64,000 nucleotides of DNA, from contig CAUYUJ010018482.1 in assembly GCA_963575745.1 (NCBI GenBank), positions 324,314 through 388,313 on the forward strand. The letters are read 5' to 3'. The translations under genes and the position numbers were made by a program. The notes under the pieces are model-generated. The model was not told the origin of the DNA. It saw nothing but the letters and a program-made list of their open reading frames with translations, and ran no database searches. Shown in pieces: positions 54,891 to 64,000 of the stretch; the stretch's first letter is position 1; the number at the start of each line of letters is the position of its first letter. Source of the stretch: Prorocentrum cordatum (taxonomy: Eukaryota; Sar; Dinophyceae; Prorocentrales; Prorocentraceae).

Positions 54891-55606
54891 GCAGGCGCTG
54901 CTCGAGATGGAAGGCGACGGGGAGTTGGGCATGGAAGACGCGACCAAGGAGCGCGAGGGGGAGGGCGGAGATGACCGAGCTGAAGGCGACGGACCTGAGG
55001 CGCCGGTGGCGGGGGCTCGGCCTTCGCAAGCCGACGAGGCAGTCGAGGGCCGCGCTGAGCAGGAGGAGCAGCAGGAGCCGACGAACGAGATCTTGGCGTC
55101 GGCCGTGGCGGCTGCGATGGCCGGTGCGTCGGCCAGTGGCTCGCGCGATCTCCCTTTCGAGCGCCGAGTTCTCGAGGAAGACGAGCGAGTTCTCGGGAGA
55201 ATGGGGGGGCGGATTTTCTGCGCGACGTGGCGCAGCGGTTGCGAGACCAAGGCGAACATCCGAGCAAGTCCAAGGTGCTGCGCGTGGCGGATGCCATCCA
55301 GCAGCGCGTGAGTGAGGTTCGCGAGCGGTCTATGCCTTCAGCCGCTCGATCGGCGCCGGTGGCGACCATCGTCCCCGAGGGCCAGTTCGGGCCCTGCGGC
55401 AACTTCGCTCCGAGCACTCCTCCGCTCGAGGAGCCCGAGGCATTTCGGGGGCCCGCGGCGGAACCGCCGCGGGCAGTGCAGGAAGATCCCCCCCATGGTC
55501 GGAAGCGCGACGTGGAGGAAGCTGAACTGCCGGAGACGCCATCTCGAGAGGACGTGAAGGACCACCAGATCCGAAGCATCCTGGCGAGGCGCTCTGGGTT
55601 AAAGGA
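54886..55606 (+). pseudogene. pol: Copia pol acidic spacer between integrase and RT
   Basis: The frame 54886-55311 is strongly acidic and low complexity (GEGGDDRAEGDGPEAPV, EGRAEQEEQQEPTNEIL), then frame 0 (55227 on) gives RVADAIQQRVSEVRERS and PPHGRKRDVEEAELPETPS. This is the usual unstructured connector. The frame switch at 54880-54886 and again near 55600 marks indels. Confidence 0.55.
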
Positions 55607-57436
55607 GTGGCGAAGAGAGCCGCGACATTGCTCAAATGTGTTCCGACGGCAGACCGACGACGTTTCCTGGGCCACTTGGAGAAGGTGCCGGCTACCGACT
55701 CCGAGTTCGAGGCGATGCTTGTGCAGGGTCAGGCTCGGGGGGAGAAGGTCTGGAATCGGATGGGCCCGCCGACCAAGGCGAACTGCGAGGAAGCGGCGGC
55801 AGCGCAGTGGGCCGAGCGGGTCGACGCGTAGTCTGTGGAGGTGCTGCTGGAAAAGGAGTCCGCCGAACTCGAGGGGGAGATGAGGCGCGACGGCAAGGGC
55901 GACTGCGCAACGGGCACGCGGTGGGTGCTGACCGACAAGAACGACCCGCTGAGGACAGAGGCGAACGACCTGCCGCTGGAGGCGAACGCGAGGATCGTGG
56001 TTAATAGTGGCGGCCCCGGGCGCTCGGACGAGAAGGCCAATGTGCGAGTGGGCGCTCCCTGCGCGGCCGCGCTGTCAGAGATGATCCCGACGCAGGTGGC
56101 CGCGTCGCACCCGGAGTGGAAGTTCGGGCTCGAGGACGTGAGCGGCGCTTTCCTCAAGGGCGAGGCGGGCGAGCGCGGCCTGGTGGCGCGCGCTCCTCTG
56201 CGCGGCCCCTCGCTTGCGGATTTCCCGCGAGGCCGACTGGCAAGAGTTCGAAATGCGGGTGTTCGGATTACTTGCGGCGCCGAGGCTGTGGCGCCTGAAG
56301 GTGGTCTCGGCGGCGCGCGGGCTGAGACTGGGGCCCCCTCGATCGGGCCCCGCGTTCCCGGTGCTGCGCGACCCGATGGCGAAGGGGCGAGGGCCAGACA
56401 GTCTGTGGGGCTGCGTCTGCACGCGCGTGGGCTTTGCCTCTGGGCGGGGAACGACAAGATGGCTAAGGTGATGGATGCGCAGGGCAAGCAGTTTGGATTC
56501 GGGAGCGAAGAGTACGATCACTTCGCGTTCTGCGGCAGGCGGCTCCAGAGACAGCCTGGAGGAGCCATCGCGATTGACATGATGGAATACGCGGCCAGCC
56601 CGGTGCCTGTGACTGTGGCCAGGAGCCGGCGCGCAACTGCGCACCGGCCCGTGAACACGACGGAATGGAAGCAGTGCCAGCAGGTGGTTGGCAAGATCAA
56701 CTGGCTTGTGACCAAGCTGCGCGTGGGCTACTCGCGCGACCTGGCGGTGCTGCAGCGCGAGAAGGGGCGCGAGAAAGGGCAGAGGATCTCGGCGCTGATC
56801 AAGGCGAGCCAGGTGCCGAGGGAGCTGAAGCGCGACTCGACGTTCAAGCTCGTGATGCGTCCGATCGACCTCAAGCGGTCCGACCTGGTTGTAGTGTCGG
56901 ACAGTTCGCTGGGCAACGCGATGAGTGACGGAATATCGTTGATGATAGATCCGGCGACGGAGAAGACCGGCACTCAGGCGAGATTCCTCGTCCTGTTCGC
57001 GGATCGGGAGCTTGTGGACGGCGGCGTCGGCAGGTTCTCATTGCTGTGGGGCAAGAGCCACGAGCTGAAACGCGCGGCGAGGAGCTCCTGCGCAGCGGAG
57101 GTGATTTCCGTGGGCGACGCCGTCGACGGGGCCCAAGGGATCCGCAACCAGATTGCGGAGATGTTGCATGGCCCCGTGGCAAGGGGCGCCGGCGTGAAGT
57201 TGTCGGGGTGGCAGGTTCCAATGACGGTAGCGGCGGACTGGAAGGGCGGACATGACCGGCTCAACTTGGACGCGAGCGTGGGCAGTTCTGCGCAGAAGTC
57301 GGTCAACCTGGAGTTGGCCAGCATAAAGGGACTTCTCGACAGGCCGCAGACGCTGGTGCGCTGGACGGACGGCACCAACATGCTGAGTGACGTGCTGACC
57401 AAGGATATGCCGGCTGACCATATTCGGAATCTCTAG
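55607..57436 (+). pseudogene. pol: Copia reverse transcriptase and RNase H
   Basis: Frame 2 is interrupted by TAG 55829-55831 and carries GTRWVLTDKNDPLRT (RT entry motif), then WKFGLEDVSGAFLKGE (motif A, catalytic Asp kept). From about 56214 the sequence is in frame 0 (MRVFGLLAAPRLW, the YGL.DAPR block). It returns to frame 2 before GNDKMAKVMDAQGKQFGFGS. The YVDD-equivalent reads HARG in frame 2 or TRVG in frame 0, so the Asp pair is lost in every frame. RNase H follows: VVVSDSSLGNA, WGKSHELKRAARSSCAAEV and TDGTNMLSDVLTKDMP, with the key Asp and Glu kept. TAG 57434-57436 ends it; a short +1 frame to 57570 (RVTKSIEFREVMVRS) is probably the original C terminus. Confidence 0.88.
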
Positions 57437-57570
57437 CACGCGTGACCAAGAGTATCGAGTTTCGTGAGGTGATGGTGAGGTCGGCCCGGCGCGTAGCTCG
57501 AGAGCGCTGGGTGACTCGAATGAAGGAGTTGGTGAGAGGTGGGGAGTTCACGTTGGATGCGCTTGAGCCG

Positions 57571-57966
57571 TAGGCAGACTAAATAATATCGTTTCTCTTC
57601 CTCCCCTCCGAAATATCCTGTGCCGCAGCTCGTCCCAGTTGGTGCGCTCGAGTGCAGTGCTGCGTGTTAATTATCTATTCCTCCCTCCTCATCCTCGGAG
57701 TGCGATATCCGATTGGGCGCGACAGCCCGCTGCATGTCTAGAGACTCTGAGACGGACTTTCGCTGCAGGTGACTTCTAGAATTCTTTGAGGAGTGTTATA
57801 GGCGCGGATCCGTTTTCAGATTTAGATTTCATTCTCGTGGATCGCGACGATGAAACCTAGCTTTCTGGGCGACTGTTTTTGGATGAGCTGGCCTATTGTA
57901 AGTCGGCTTATCATTTTTTGCGGAGAGCGGGCCCGAGCCTGCAAAGATTTAGGATCCGTGTTGAAC
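57571..57966. other. 3' flank of copia element
   Basis: AT-richer sequence after the pol end. It was searched by eye for a copy of the 49.5-50.0 kb region as a possible LTR; none seen. No gene recognised. Confidence 0.5.
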
Positions 57967-58192
57967 AACGCGGCCCCCAGGCCCAGACTCGCCCCCTGCT
58001 CTGTTTATTTTTCTCTCTATCCCCTCTCGCTCGCTCGACCGACGCCCTTTGGCTCTGAGCCGGCTTGACACTGTTTGGTTGTTGGAGCGAGTGACCGAGG
58101 AAAACCTTCCTGCTCCCTAGCGCTGTCGCGCGCTCGCCGCCATACCCAGCTGCGGGACTGGAGGGGGAGGACGTTGCTGATCCCTTCGGTTC
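57967..58192 (+). repeat. 226-bp direct repeat, right copy
   Basis: Partner of 48231-48456, same orientation, 9.7 kb downstream, with about a dozen substitutions and no length change. Confidence 0.85.
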
Positions 58193-58299
58193 CGCAGAAC
58201 CGGCCCAATATGGAACGATCTGTCGATCGAAAGGCCGCCGATCGTTCAAGTTTGAACGATCCACGCGGTGTCAGAAACCAACGCTAGGGTCGTCACGAC

Positions 58300-58536
58300 C
58301 TGAACCCGCCGTACGCGAACCATGCGAACCATCTGGGCTGGGCGCCGCTGGTGCTGGCATGCTGGAGCGGTCAGGTGACGGGAACGGTTCGGTTGTTGTT
58401 GGAACGTCAGGCGAGTGTGGACGGCCCTCCGACGGCGAGGGCCCTCGTGACGCTCATGCTGGCCGTGTCAAAGCTGCCGGATGATGCTTCTGGCGTCGCC
58501 GCGCTGTCCTCAGTTGTTCTGCTGCTGAGAGCTTGA
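58300..58536 (+). pseudogene. Ankyrin-like repeat fragment
   Basis: The open frame reads LNPPYANHANHLGWAPLVLA, then CWSGQVTGTVRLLLERQASVDG, where G-x-x-PL-x-x-A-x-x-x-G-x-x-x-x-VRLLLE-x-x-A matches one ankyrin repeat. A second, weaker unit follows (ALVTLMLAVSKLPD...ALSSVVLLLRA) before TGA 58534-58536. No start codon or continuation is visible. It is not closely related to the MGQG-ankyrin genes. Probably a captured or decayed exon 108 bp after the 226-bp repeat. Confidence 0.5.
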
Positions 58537-58539
58537 GCT

Positions 58540-59720
58540 ATCGTGTGGAACGTCAGCGCCGGTAAACTGACCGCCGTGGAGCTGTGTCAAGCCCGCACGG
58601 CGTCCTTAACCAAACGTCTTTCCAATGAAGACAGCCACGTGAATGGGGCCAATCACGACAGGGTTCCTTACGTACTCCATGGCCAGCACGACAAACAGTA
58701 CTTAAGGAACCATTCGCCAAGACAGCCTGCCCAACTGATTCTCTCTGATACGCGGGGTCTACCACCGCGAGCTTACCAATGAATCTGCACTGTGGAGCCC
58801 GTGCTAGAGGGATCCTTCCGTACGCATCCCTTCCAGTTTCATGCGTAACCAAGCAATCGCTACCGCAGGGATCCGTGACACGGGGTCCCTTACGACATGA
58901 CTTTCGACAGCAGACTTCTAGTGCAGTCCTTCATTGAACGAGCCTTTGCTCACCAAGGCATCCTTACCACAGGCATCCTCACCACATAATCCTCTTAAAA
59001 TGCCCAGACTAGCGCCGACACCAACCTCACGTGCGACCAAGCTGACGGCGGCCGTGGAGATGGCGCTGATTGTCTTGGGTACTGACATGGATACCAGATT
59101 GCATCCTCGAGTGGACCACGAACCTTCTCATGAGGTTCGTGATGCTGGAGGTTAACGTCCTCGCAGGTGGAGCTACTCCAGAGTCAGGTTGCTCCACATA
59201 CACCATCTTCTTGTCAATACTTATCAAAGCAAACCATGTTAACAACGGGTTCCATGATCGTTTGTATTCTCTGCGCCCGAAGAGTGAACACGACGTTTCG
59301 GGAAAGAGAGAGATAGACAGAGAGAGCGCGAGTGGCATACACAAACAAACGAACAAGAAGGAGGAGGAGGAGGACCAGTGTAAACCCAAGGCTCATCATC
59401 GATATTGCCATACACCCTGTCCCCAAGCTCCCTCTTCACAGGCCCCTATCAGGATCCATGTTCACTGAAGGAAGTGCCCTGTAGGAAAGCAACTGTAAAC
59501 AAATCCTGGACTGTGCGAGGGCACAGTTCTTGGGACTTCAACGCCGCGAATCACCGTTGCTGTTGCGTCGTGACGATCCTGAGTCGTGCCAGATCAGCAT
59601 TCCTGGGTCTTCAACGCCCCGAATCCACGTAACGGTTGTACCCTGGCAGTCCGGCATCGTGCCGAAACTGTTGTACACACTTTTGAACGAATGTGTGCGG
59701 CGTCACGACGAGAGAGACAG
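58540..59720. other. Unassigned DNA with degenerate TCCTTAC phrases
   Basis: CATCCTTACCACAGGCATCC-like phrases at 58800-59000 recall 47.2-47.7 kb. ACTTCAACGCCGCGAATC and TCTTCAACGCCCCGAATC form a 70-bp-spaced echo at 59540-59630. No gene recognised. Confidence 0.45.
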
Positions 59721-59724
59721 GTCG

Positions 59725-60005
59725 ACAAGAAACCGCCCTCCACCCGTGCAGTTCTGTCATTGCTCATGGCGAAGATAAGGCGAGGGCAGCATTTTGAGCA
59801 CCGCCCGCCCTCCAGCCGCGAAGCTCCTGCAACTGTGTAAGACGGACGTGCGCAGGCGAGGGCCACATTTCGAACACGACCCGTCCTCGATCCGTGGGAA
59901 CTCTTGCGCGTGTTTCAGTCGGAAGCACGTGGCGCTAAGGCGAGAGCCGCATTTTCAAAGCGACCCGCCCTCCATCCGTGAACCTGTTGTAATGTTTAAG
60001 CTTCG
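59725..60005. repeat. About 75-80-bp degenerate tandem repeat, 3-4 copies
   Basis: CCGCCCTCCACCCGTG-type phrases at about 59731, 59802, 59880 and 59962, each followed by GGCGAGGGC(A/C)GCATTTT-like sequence. Confidence 0.65.
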
Positions 60006-60224
60006 GGATCGTAGATAGCGAGGACGTCTCAGGCGAAGCGCCTGGCCCGCCCTTCGACTGGCCTCGGGAAACAACGGGGAGGTGTTCAGGGATGGAGGAG
60101 GATGAAGGGCGACGATGAGGAGGAAATGCGGGGGGGAATGCCAGGATATCTGAAGCGTTTCACCATTCCCCCCCCCCCCCTGGGCGTTTTGTTCAATGAT
60201 TCCGCACAGTAACAGGGATCAGAG

Positions 60225-60415
60225 TGGGAGGAGGAGGAGGAGGAGGAGGAGGAGGAGGAGGCAGGAGGAGGAGGAGGAGGACGAGGAGGAGGAGGAGAAG
60301 GAGGAGGAGGATGAGGATGAGGATGAGGAAGAGGAGGGGGAGGAGGAGGAGGAGGAGAAGGAGGAGGAGAAGGAGGAGGCGGACCATGACGAGAAGGAGC
60401 GAGAGAGGAGGGAGC
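60225..60415. repeat. (GGA)n array
   Basis: GGA with GAA and GAT interruptions; yields Glu-rich and Arg-rich frames only. Confidence 0.95.
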
Positions 60416-61014
60416 TGCTTGAATGAATCGCACTCTACTTGAACAGTGATTACTTGGCGGGGCCCTTACCGAGAACAGTATCGTCCATACTCCGTATTTG
60501 CAGACCGTTGCTTTTAATAGTGATTATTGAGGGGTCATGTAACCATTGCTAAGTGATCATCGCTATGGACTTCTTTTTTGCACCACGCTTACGAAACCAC
60601 ACTTGCAGCGACATCGCACCTTCTCCGCACCGCCAGGGGTCGGTTGGAATCCCTTGCAAGAAAACCGAAGTCCTACCAGGCGGCATTTGGACTTCTACCA
60701 CGCTTCAAATTGCCAGGGGGGCATGGTGGCGAATTAAAGTAATCTTGCGATGGATGTGACGGAGTGTGCACCATTGCTATCGCGCAGGTTTGGTACAGCG
60801 GCAGGTCGACCGAGGTTCCCGCAGCTCGTTGGCACACTTACAGGAACTAGGCAGTGTCTTAACGCCTCTGAGGACGCCTGGATGGAGAGCTGCTTCGGTC
60901 ATCATGCGGTCAGCTATCCAGTTGCCTGCGGCAGACCCCGCCGATGTGCCTGTACAGCAGCGCAGCAGGATGGAAACTGAGTGTAGGAACAGCGCACTTC
61001 TGATGGCTGTTCCG

Positions 61015-61155
61015 AACTGGGACGGGTCGTGAACTCGACCTCGTCTTCGCCCGCGCGGTAGGGGGGGGGTCGAGTTCACGCCACGCTGGAGTTCAGCGAG
61101 CGGTCTGAAGTGAAGCGGGTCGTGAAGTCGACCTCATTGTCGTCCGCGCCGTAGG
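61015..61155. other. Short duplication and hairpin
   Basis: CGTGAACTCGACC (61029-61041) pairs with GGTCGAGTTCACG (61068-61080). A related phrase GGGTCGTGAAGTCGACCTC recurs about 100 bp later. Confidence 0.65.
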
Positions 61156-61214
61156 GAGGGGGAGAAGGAGGAGGAGGAGGCGGGGGAGGAGGACAAGAGG
61201 GAGAAACTGCAGAC

Positions 61215-61745
61215 AATGAGGAAAAGGCCTTAAGGGGTTCTCTTGGGGTCTCCTGTGATCCTCCTGGGGTCTCTTTGGGGCTTCTTGGGAGCCTGTTGGG
61301 GCCTCTGGGACGCCTCTTGAGACCTCTTGGGCCGTCTTAGGGGGGTCTTGTCCCGCCTGACGCTTTCGGAGGTCGTTTTGGGGGCCTCTCTAGGCCGTCT
61401 TGGTGTCCTCTCAGAGCGCTTTCGGGCCGCCTGAGTGTTTTTGTTTGGAAATTTCTTCGGCGATTTTGGGGTCCTCTTGGACTGACTTGGGGCCCTCTTT
61501 GGGAGCTTATGGGCTGTCTTGGAGCTATCTTCGAAGTCTCTTGGGCCGTCTTGGGCGGTCGGAAGCCCACACAGGTGAGAACTTCACCATCTTTCAAAAG
61601 CATCGGGACCATCAATGTTTTTCGCCTCTTCAGGCTTTCCTGGGGGGCCTCTTTGAGACCTCTTGGGCCGTCTTGGAAGCCTCTTGAATCGTCTTGAGGC
61701 TGCTTGGGAACCTCTTTTGCCGTCTTGGGCCATCCTGGGCCTTGA
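61215..61745 (+). repeat. Degenerate CTTGGGCCGTCTTGG repeat
   Basis: Same family as 2.9 and 44.5 kb; lies inside the interrupted dispersed repeat. Confidence 0.75.
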
Positions 61746-62039
61746 AACCTTCCAGGCAACAGACGAGCATTCTAACACGCCCATTTCGTGCAGGCACGGT
61801 GGCGGATTTTCTATAGCTGCTTTCAAAGCGGTGCGACCAGGTTGCGGCTACATCAACGTATGTTGAAGACTGCGCGTTCACTTCAGAACTTTAAGGTTGG
61901 TCTTGCTGTCTTTTGAGCGTCGCAGCCGAATTGTTTTCGAGTGGCCTTTCCGTGCAATGTTATACCCCAAACGTTGCTTGCACTTAGGCGTTCTTACTTG
62001 CGTTTCTAAGGGGTTGGATGGGTGTCCAGAGGTCACCAC

Positions 62040-62196
62040 CCACCAAACCACCCCAACCCAACCCGAAGGCTCAGATTTACCCTCGATTTTCCAGTGGGGG
62101 GGGGGTCGGGAAACATCGAAGAACCACATGTGGAACCCTTACCCCCCCCCAACCCGAAATTCGGGCCTTCGGGTTGGGTTGGGGTGGTCTGGTAGG
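62040..62196. mobile_element. Inverted-repeat element with ACCACCCCAACCCAACCCG arms
   Basis: A 24-bp arm beginning ACCACCCCAACCCAACCCG (about 62049) is exactly complemented by the segment ending GGGTTGGGTTGGGGTGGT (to about 62189), with further imperfect pairing outward. Total about 157 bp, non-coding, MITE-like. Confidence 0.7.
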
Positions 62197-62197
62197 C

Positions 62198-62550
62198 AGT
62201 CAAGAGGATTCGCCACGTTCTGGCTTGTTGCCTCCCCGTTGCCTCCCCGCTGCCGCCTGGAGTCGGGTCCCCCCAGCATACTTGTACTATGTGTTCGTCG
62301 CCCCCCCAGGGGCGACGCGCGCACCGAGAAATCTTGTAGTATATGCGTCGTGGCGGGCGCTTTCTGGCCACACCGCTCGAGAAACGATATACTACAAGAT
62401 GGGTATACTATATGTTCGGGTCGGACGCGCGCCTCCAAGGCGGACATATAGTACTAGCATGTCCATGTGCGTCCCATGGTAGGTAGTCAAGAGGATTCGC
62501 CACGTTCTGGCTTGTTGCCTCCCCGTTGCCTCCCCGTTGCCGCCTGGAGG
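62198..62550 (+). repeat. 65-bp direct repeat, 288 bp apart
   Basis: AGTCAAGAGGATTCGCCACG through TTGCCTCCCCGTTGCC (62198-62262) recurs at 62486-62550 almost unchanged. The space between holds several hairpins. Confidence 0.85.
62329..62402. other. 14-bp perfect hairpin
   Basis: ATCTTGTAGTATAT pairs with ATATACTACAAGAT across about 45 nt. A second small hairpin (ACTATATGT/ACATATAGT) follows at about 62408-62452. Confidence 0.75.
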
Positions 62551-62928
62551 TGCCCCCGGGGATCCGTCCTGCTCCGGCCCTTGGGCGCTGCGTAATGGGG
62601 GGATCGTAAATGGGGGGGCGGCGAGTGTGGTCCGAAAAGGTACCCAAATGGTACCTAAACGAGCCCCCTGGGGCTCTGGAGGGGCCCGAAAGGGGCACGA
62701 AAGGGGACCTTTTCTGCCCCCCCTATTTGTGACCCCCCCATTAAGCCACGCCCAAGGCCCGCTGACGCCCCTTGCCGGCCGCTGCAGAGCCCGTGGTTTT
62801 TCGCCTCGTTCTCCGGCCCGCGCCGCGGCCCGTTGCCGCCCGCGTGCCGACCGCGGGGGTGTTCTCCGAGGATTCGCCACGCTCCGGCCGGCTGCCGGCC
62901 GTTGCCGCCCGTGGGCGCTCCGGCGGCC

Positions 62929-62929
<1 letters not shown>
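62551..62929. other. GC-rich unassigned DNA
   Basis: Contains GGCCCGAAAGGGGCACGAAAGGGG-like short doublets and GCCGCCCG phrases; no gene recognised. Confidence 0.4.
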
Positions 62930-63014
<85 letters not shown>

Positions 63015-63037
63015 TATATATATATATATTATATATA
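62930..63037. repeat. Poly-T of about 82 nt followed by (TA)n
   Basis: An uninterrupted T-run from 62930 to about 63011, then TA repeats. Confidence 0.95.
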
Positions 63038-63039
63038 TA

Positions 63040-63385
63040 TGTTCTATCTATATCTCTCTCTATATATATGAAAAGATGTCTTGCAGCATTCTAGCTTTCT
63101 CCTCGTAGCTCATACCAAAAAAGAGAGCGCCACAGGGACGACACCGCATAGCTCACACATCGTTCTTCAAACCGCATAGATTCTCCCTTTTTGTAAAATG
63201 GAGTGATCGGATCTCCCCCTCTTGAAGTGACGGTCACCTCTTCGTATTGCAATTCGCATGTGATTATGCCGCATTGTCCATCCTTTAAGTAGGAGTTCGT
63301 ACCACTCCAGGCAGGCCAGTGTCGCCCCCCCCCCTTTCCATCCTTTGCCTACAACCATGGGCGCACACGTGTTTGTAACAGATCA
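63040..63385. other. Unassigned AT-richer DNA
   Basis: No gene or structured element recognised. Confidence 0.4.
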
Positions 63386-63389
63386 ACAG

Positions 63390-64000
63390 TTTCTAAGAAT
63401 CCCTTGCAAGTGACGGGCGCGCAGTGCACGCGCGCGTCGTCGCGCGCGCATGCCGAAATCCTTTGAAGACGAATGTTTCGTAATGGTTTCAAAATCGGAT
63501 GTCCCGAAATCATACGAAGACATATGGTTTCGCAACAAGAATTTCAAGCAAAGCTTGCGCTAGGGCTTTTGCGAATTTTGAAGATTACAATAGGCTTTCA
63601 ATATTTTCATAATGTGCTACCAAACAGGCTTCTCGCGCGTGCATGTCGGAGTCGTTCGAACGCCCTTGCGCGCGTGTGGTGGAAATGGTCCGTTGCAGAA
63701 AATGTGACGAAGTGCTCGCGTGCGTCGTCGCGCGCGCATGCCGAACTCCTTTGAAAAAAGAGGTTTCGTAGGGATTTCAAAACCAAATATTCCGAAACCA
63801 TATAAACAAACATGGTTTTGCAACATCTGTTTTCAAAAGCGCCCGCGCTCGCGCTCCTGCGAACTCATAAGGGAACCATTGTTTCTTTTCGACATACCCA
63901 TTCAATTCAGTCAAACGGGCCCCTCGCGCCGTACGTCGAAATCGGTCGAACGCCCTTGCGCGCGTGCTGGGCGTGGCACGACCCGTGTCAAATCATACCA
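63390..64000. repeat. About 288-bp satellite related to window start
   Basis: CGTCGTCGCGCGCGCATGCC recurs at about 63437 and 63724, each followed by GAA(A/C)TCCTTTGAA and GTTTCGTA. The theme (CG-rich cluster, CGAAATCCTT, GTTTCGTAA, TTTCAA) matches the 140-725 satellite. It continues past the window end. Confidence 0.8.

Larger units (their letters stand above)
50014..57570 (+). mobile_element. Ty1/copia retrotransposon, degenerate
   Basis: Order Gag, protease, methyltransferase-like module, integrase, reverse transcriptase, RNase H is that of Ty1/copia (integrase before RT). All parts are on the plus strand, with frame changes near 52230, 53115, 53300, 53640, 54880, 55600, 56200 and 56440 and several in-frame TAG codons. 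No long terminal repeats are recognisable immediately outside the coding region; the 226-bp direct repeats 1.6 kb upstream and 0.4 kb downstream are candidates only by position. Catalytic residues are replaced in most domains, so the copy is dead although its sequence is otherwise well preserved. Confidence 0.88.
60690..61985. repeat. Dispersed repeat family, third copy, interrupted
   Basis: 60700-60990 matches 35860-36045 and 61805-61985 matches 36057-36235, so the family member is split by about 0.8 kb (61000-61800) of hairpin, GGA and TTGGGCCGTC repeats not present in the 36-kb copy. Confidence 0.65.

Noticed and set aside
48231-58192. 226-bp repeats as the LTRs of the copia element
   Set aside because: Termini are not TG/CA, no primer-binding site or polypurine tract was seen next to them, and a recombinase module lies between the left copy and Gag. 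Kept only as a positional curiosity.
1-64000. Bacterial or organellar operon
   Set aside because: No ribosome-binding sites, no tightly packed same-strand genes; retroelements and microsatellites point to a nuclear genome.

Overview
The window looks like nuclear DNA from a dinoflagellate with a large, repeat-rich genome. The evidence is the combination of very GC-rich degenerate Ty1/copia and LINE polyproteins of the dinoflagellate type, kilobase-scale trinucleotide arrays, recurrent TTGGGGCCGTCTT-type degenerate tandem repeats, many short inverted-repeat elements and a tyrosine-recombinase fragment of dinoflagellate type. The species cannot be fixed from this sequence. There is no bacterial operon structure, and no rRNA, tRNA or CRISPR locus was recognised. 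Most long open frames are by-products of tandem repeats whose period is a multiple of three.

Layout. 1-26 kb is almost entirely tandem repeats (240, 29, 163, 760 and 90 bp periods, GTAT, GGA and GAT arrays, and a symmetrical inverted array at 7.2-9.6 kb) separated by gene-poor DNA with two copies of a small inverted-repeat element (19.0 and 22.9 kb). 26-34 kb holds the broken copy of an ankyrin-repeat gene. Its 5' end (26.6 kb) and 3' end (33.2-33.9 kb) are separated by about 6.4 kb containing a decayed LINE (27.0-31.4 kb), microsatellites and MITE-like elements. An intron-like inverted-repeat insertion and a 196-bp MITE lie immediately upstream, at the start codon. 34-40 kb is dispersed repeats and unassigned GC-rich DNA. 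40.5-41.35 kb is the one gene that looks intact: a 290-residue protein with an acylation-type N terminus and an ankyrin segment. 42-47 kb is GAT/CTC microsatellite and an 11-bp and a 76-bp minisatellite.

48.2-58.2 kb is the most informative part. A pair of 226-bp direct repeats brackets (a) a tyrosine-recombinase C-terminal domain followed, one frame away, by a module resembling a cytosine-C5-methyltransferase (FSGSG motif, then a PPC-like and an ENP-like position) and (b) a 7.5-kb Ty1/copia element (Gag, protease, a second methyltransferase-like module, integrase, reverse transcriptase, RNase H). The copia reading frame is largely preserved, but catalytic or metal-binding residues are replaced in most domains, and in-frame stops are nearly all TAG. 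58.3 kb has another ankyrin-like fragment. 58.5-64 kb returns to degenerate repeats and short hairpins, ending in a satellite related to the one at the window start.

Taken together the window records one gene family (the MGQG-ankyrin gene) being duplicated and disrupted by successive mobile elements, and two unrelated mobile elements carrying a similar methyltransferase-like module. All functional statements are inferred from motifs read by eye; no alignment or database search was run.
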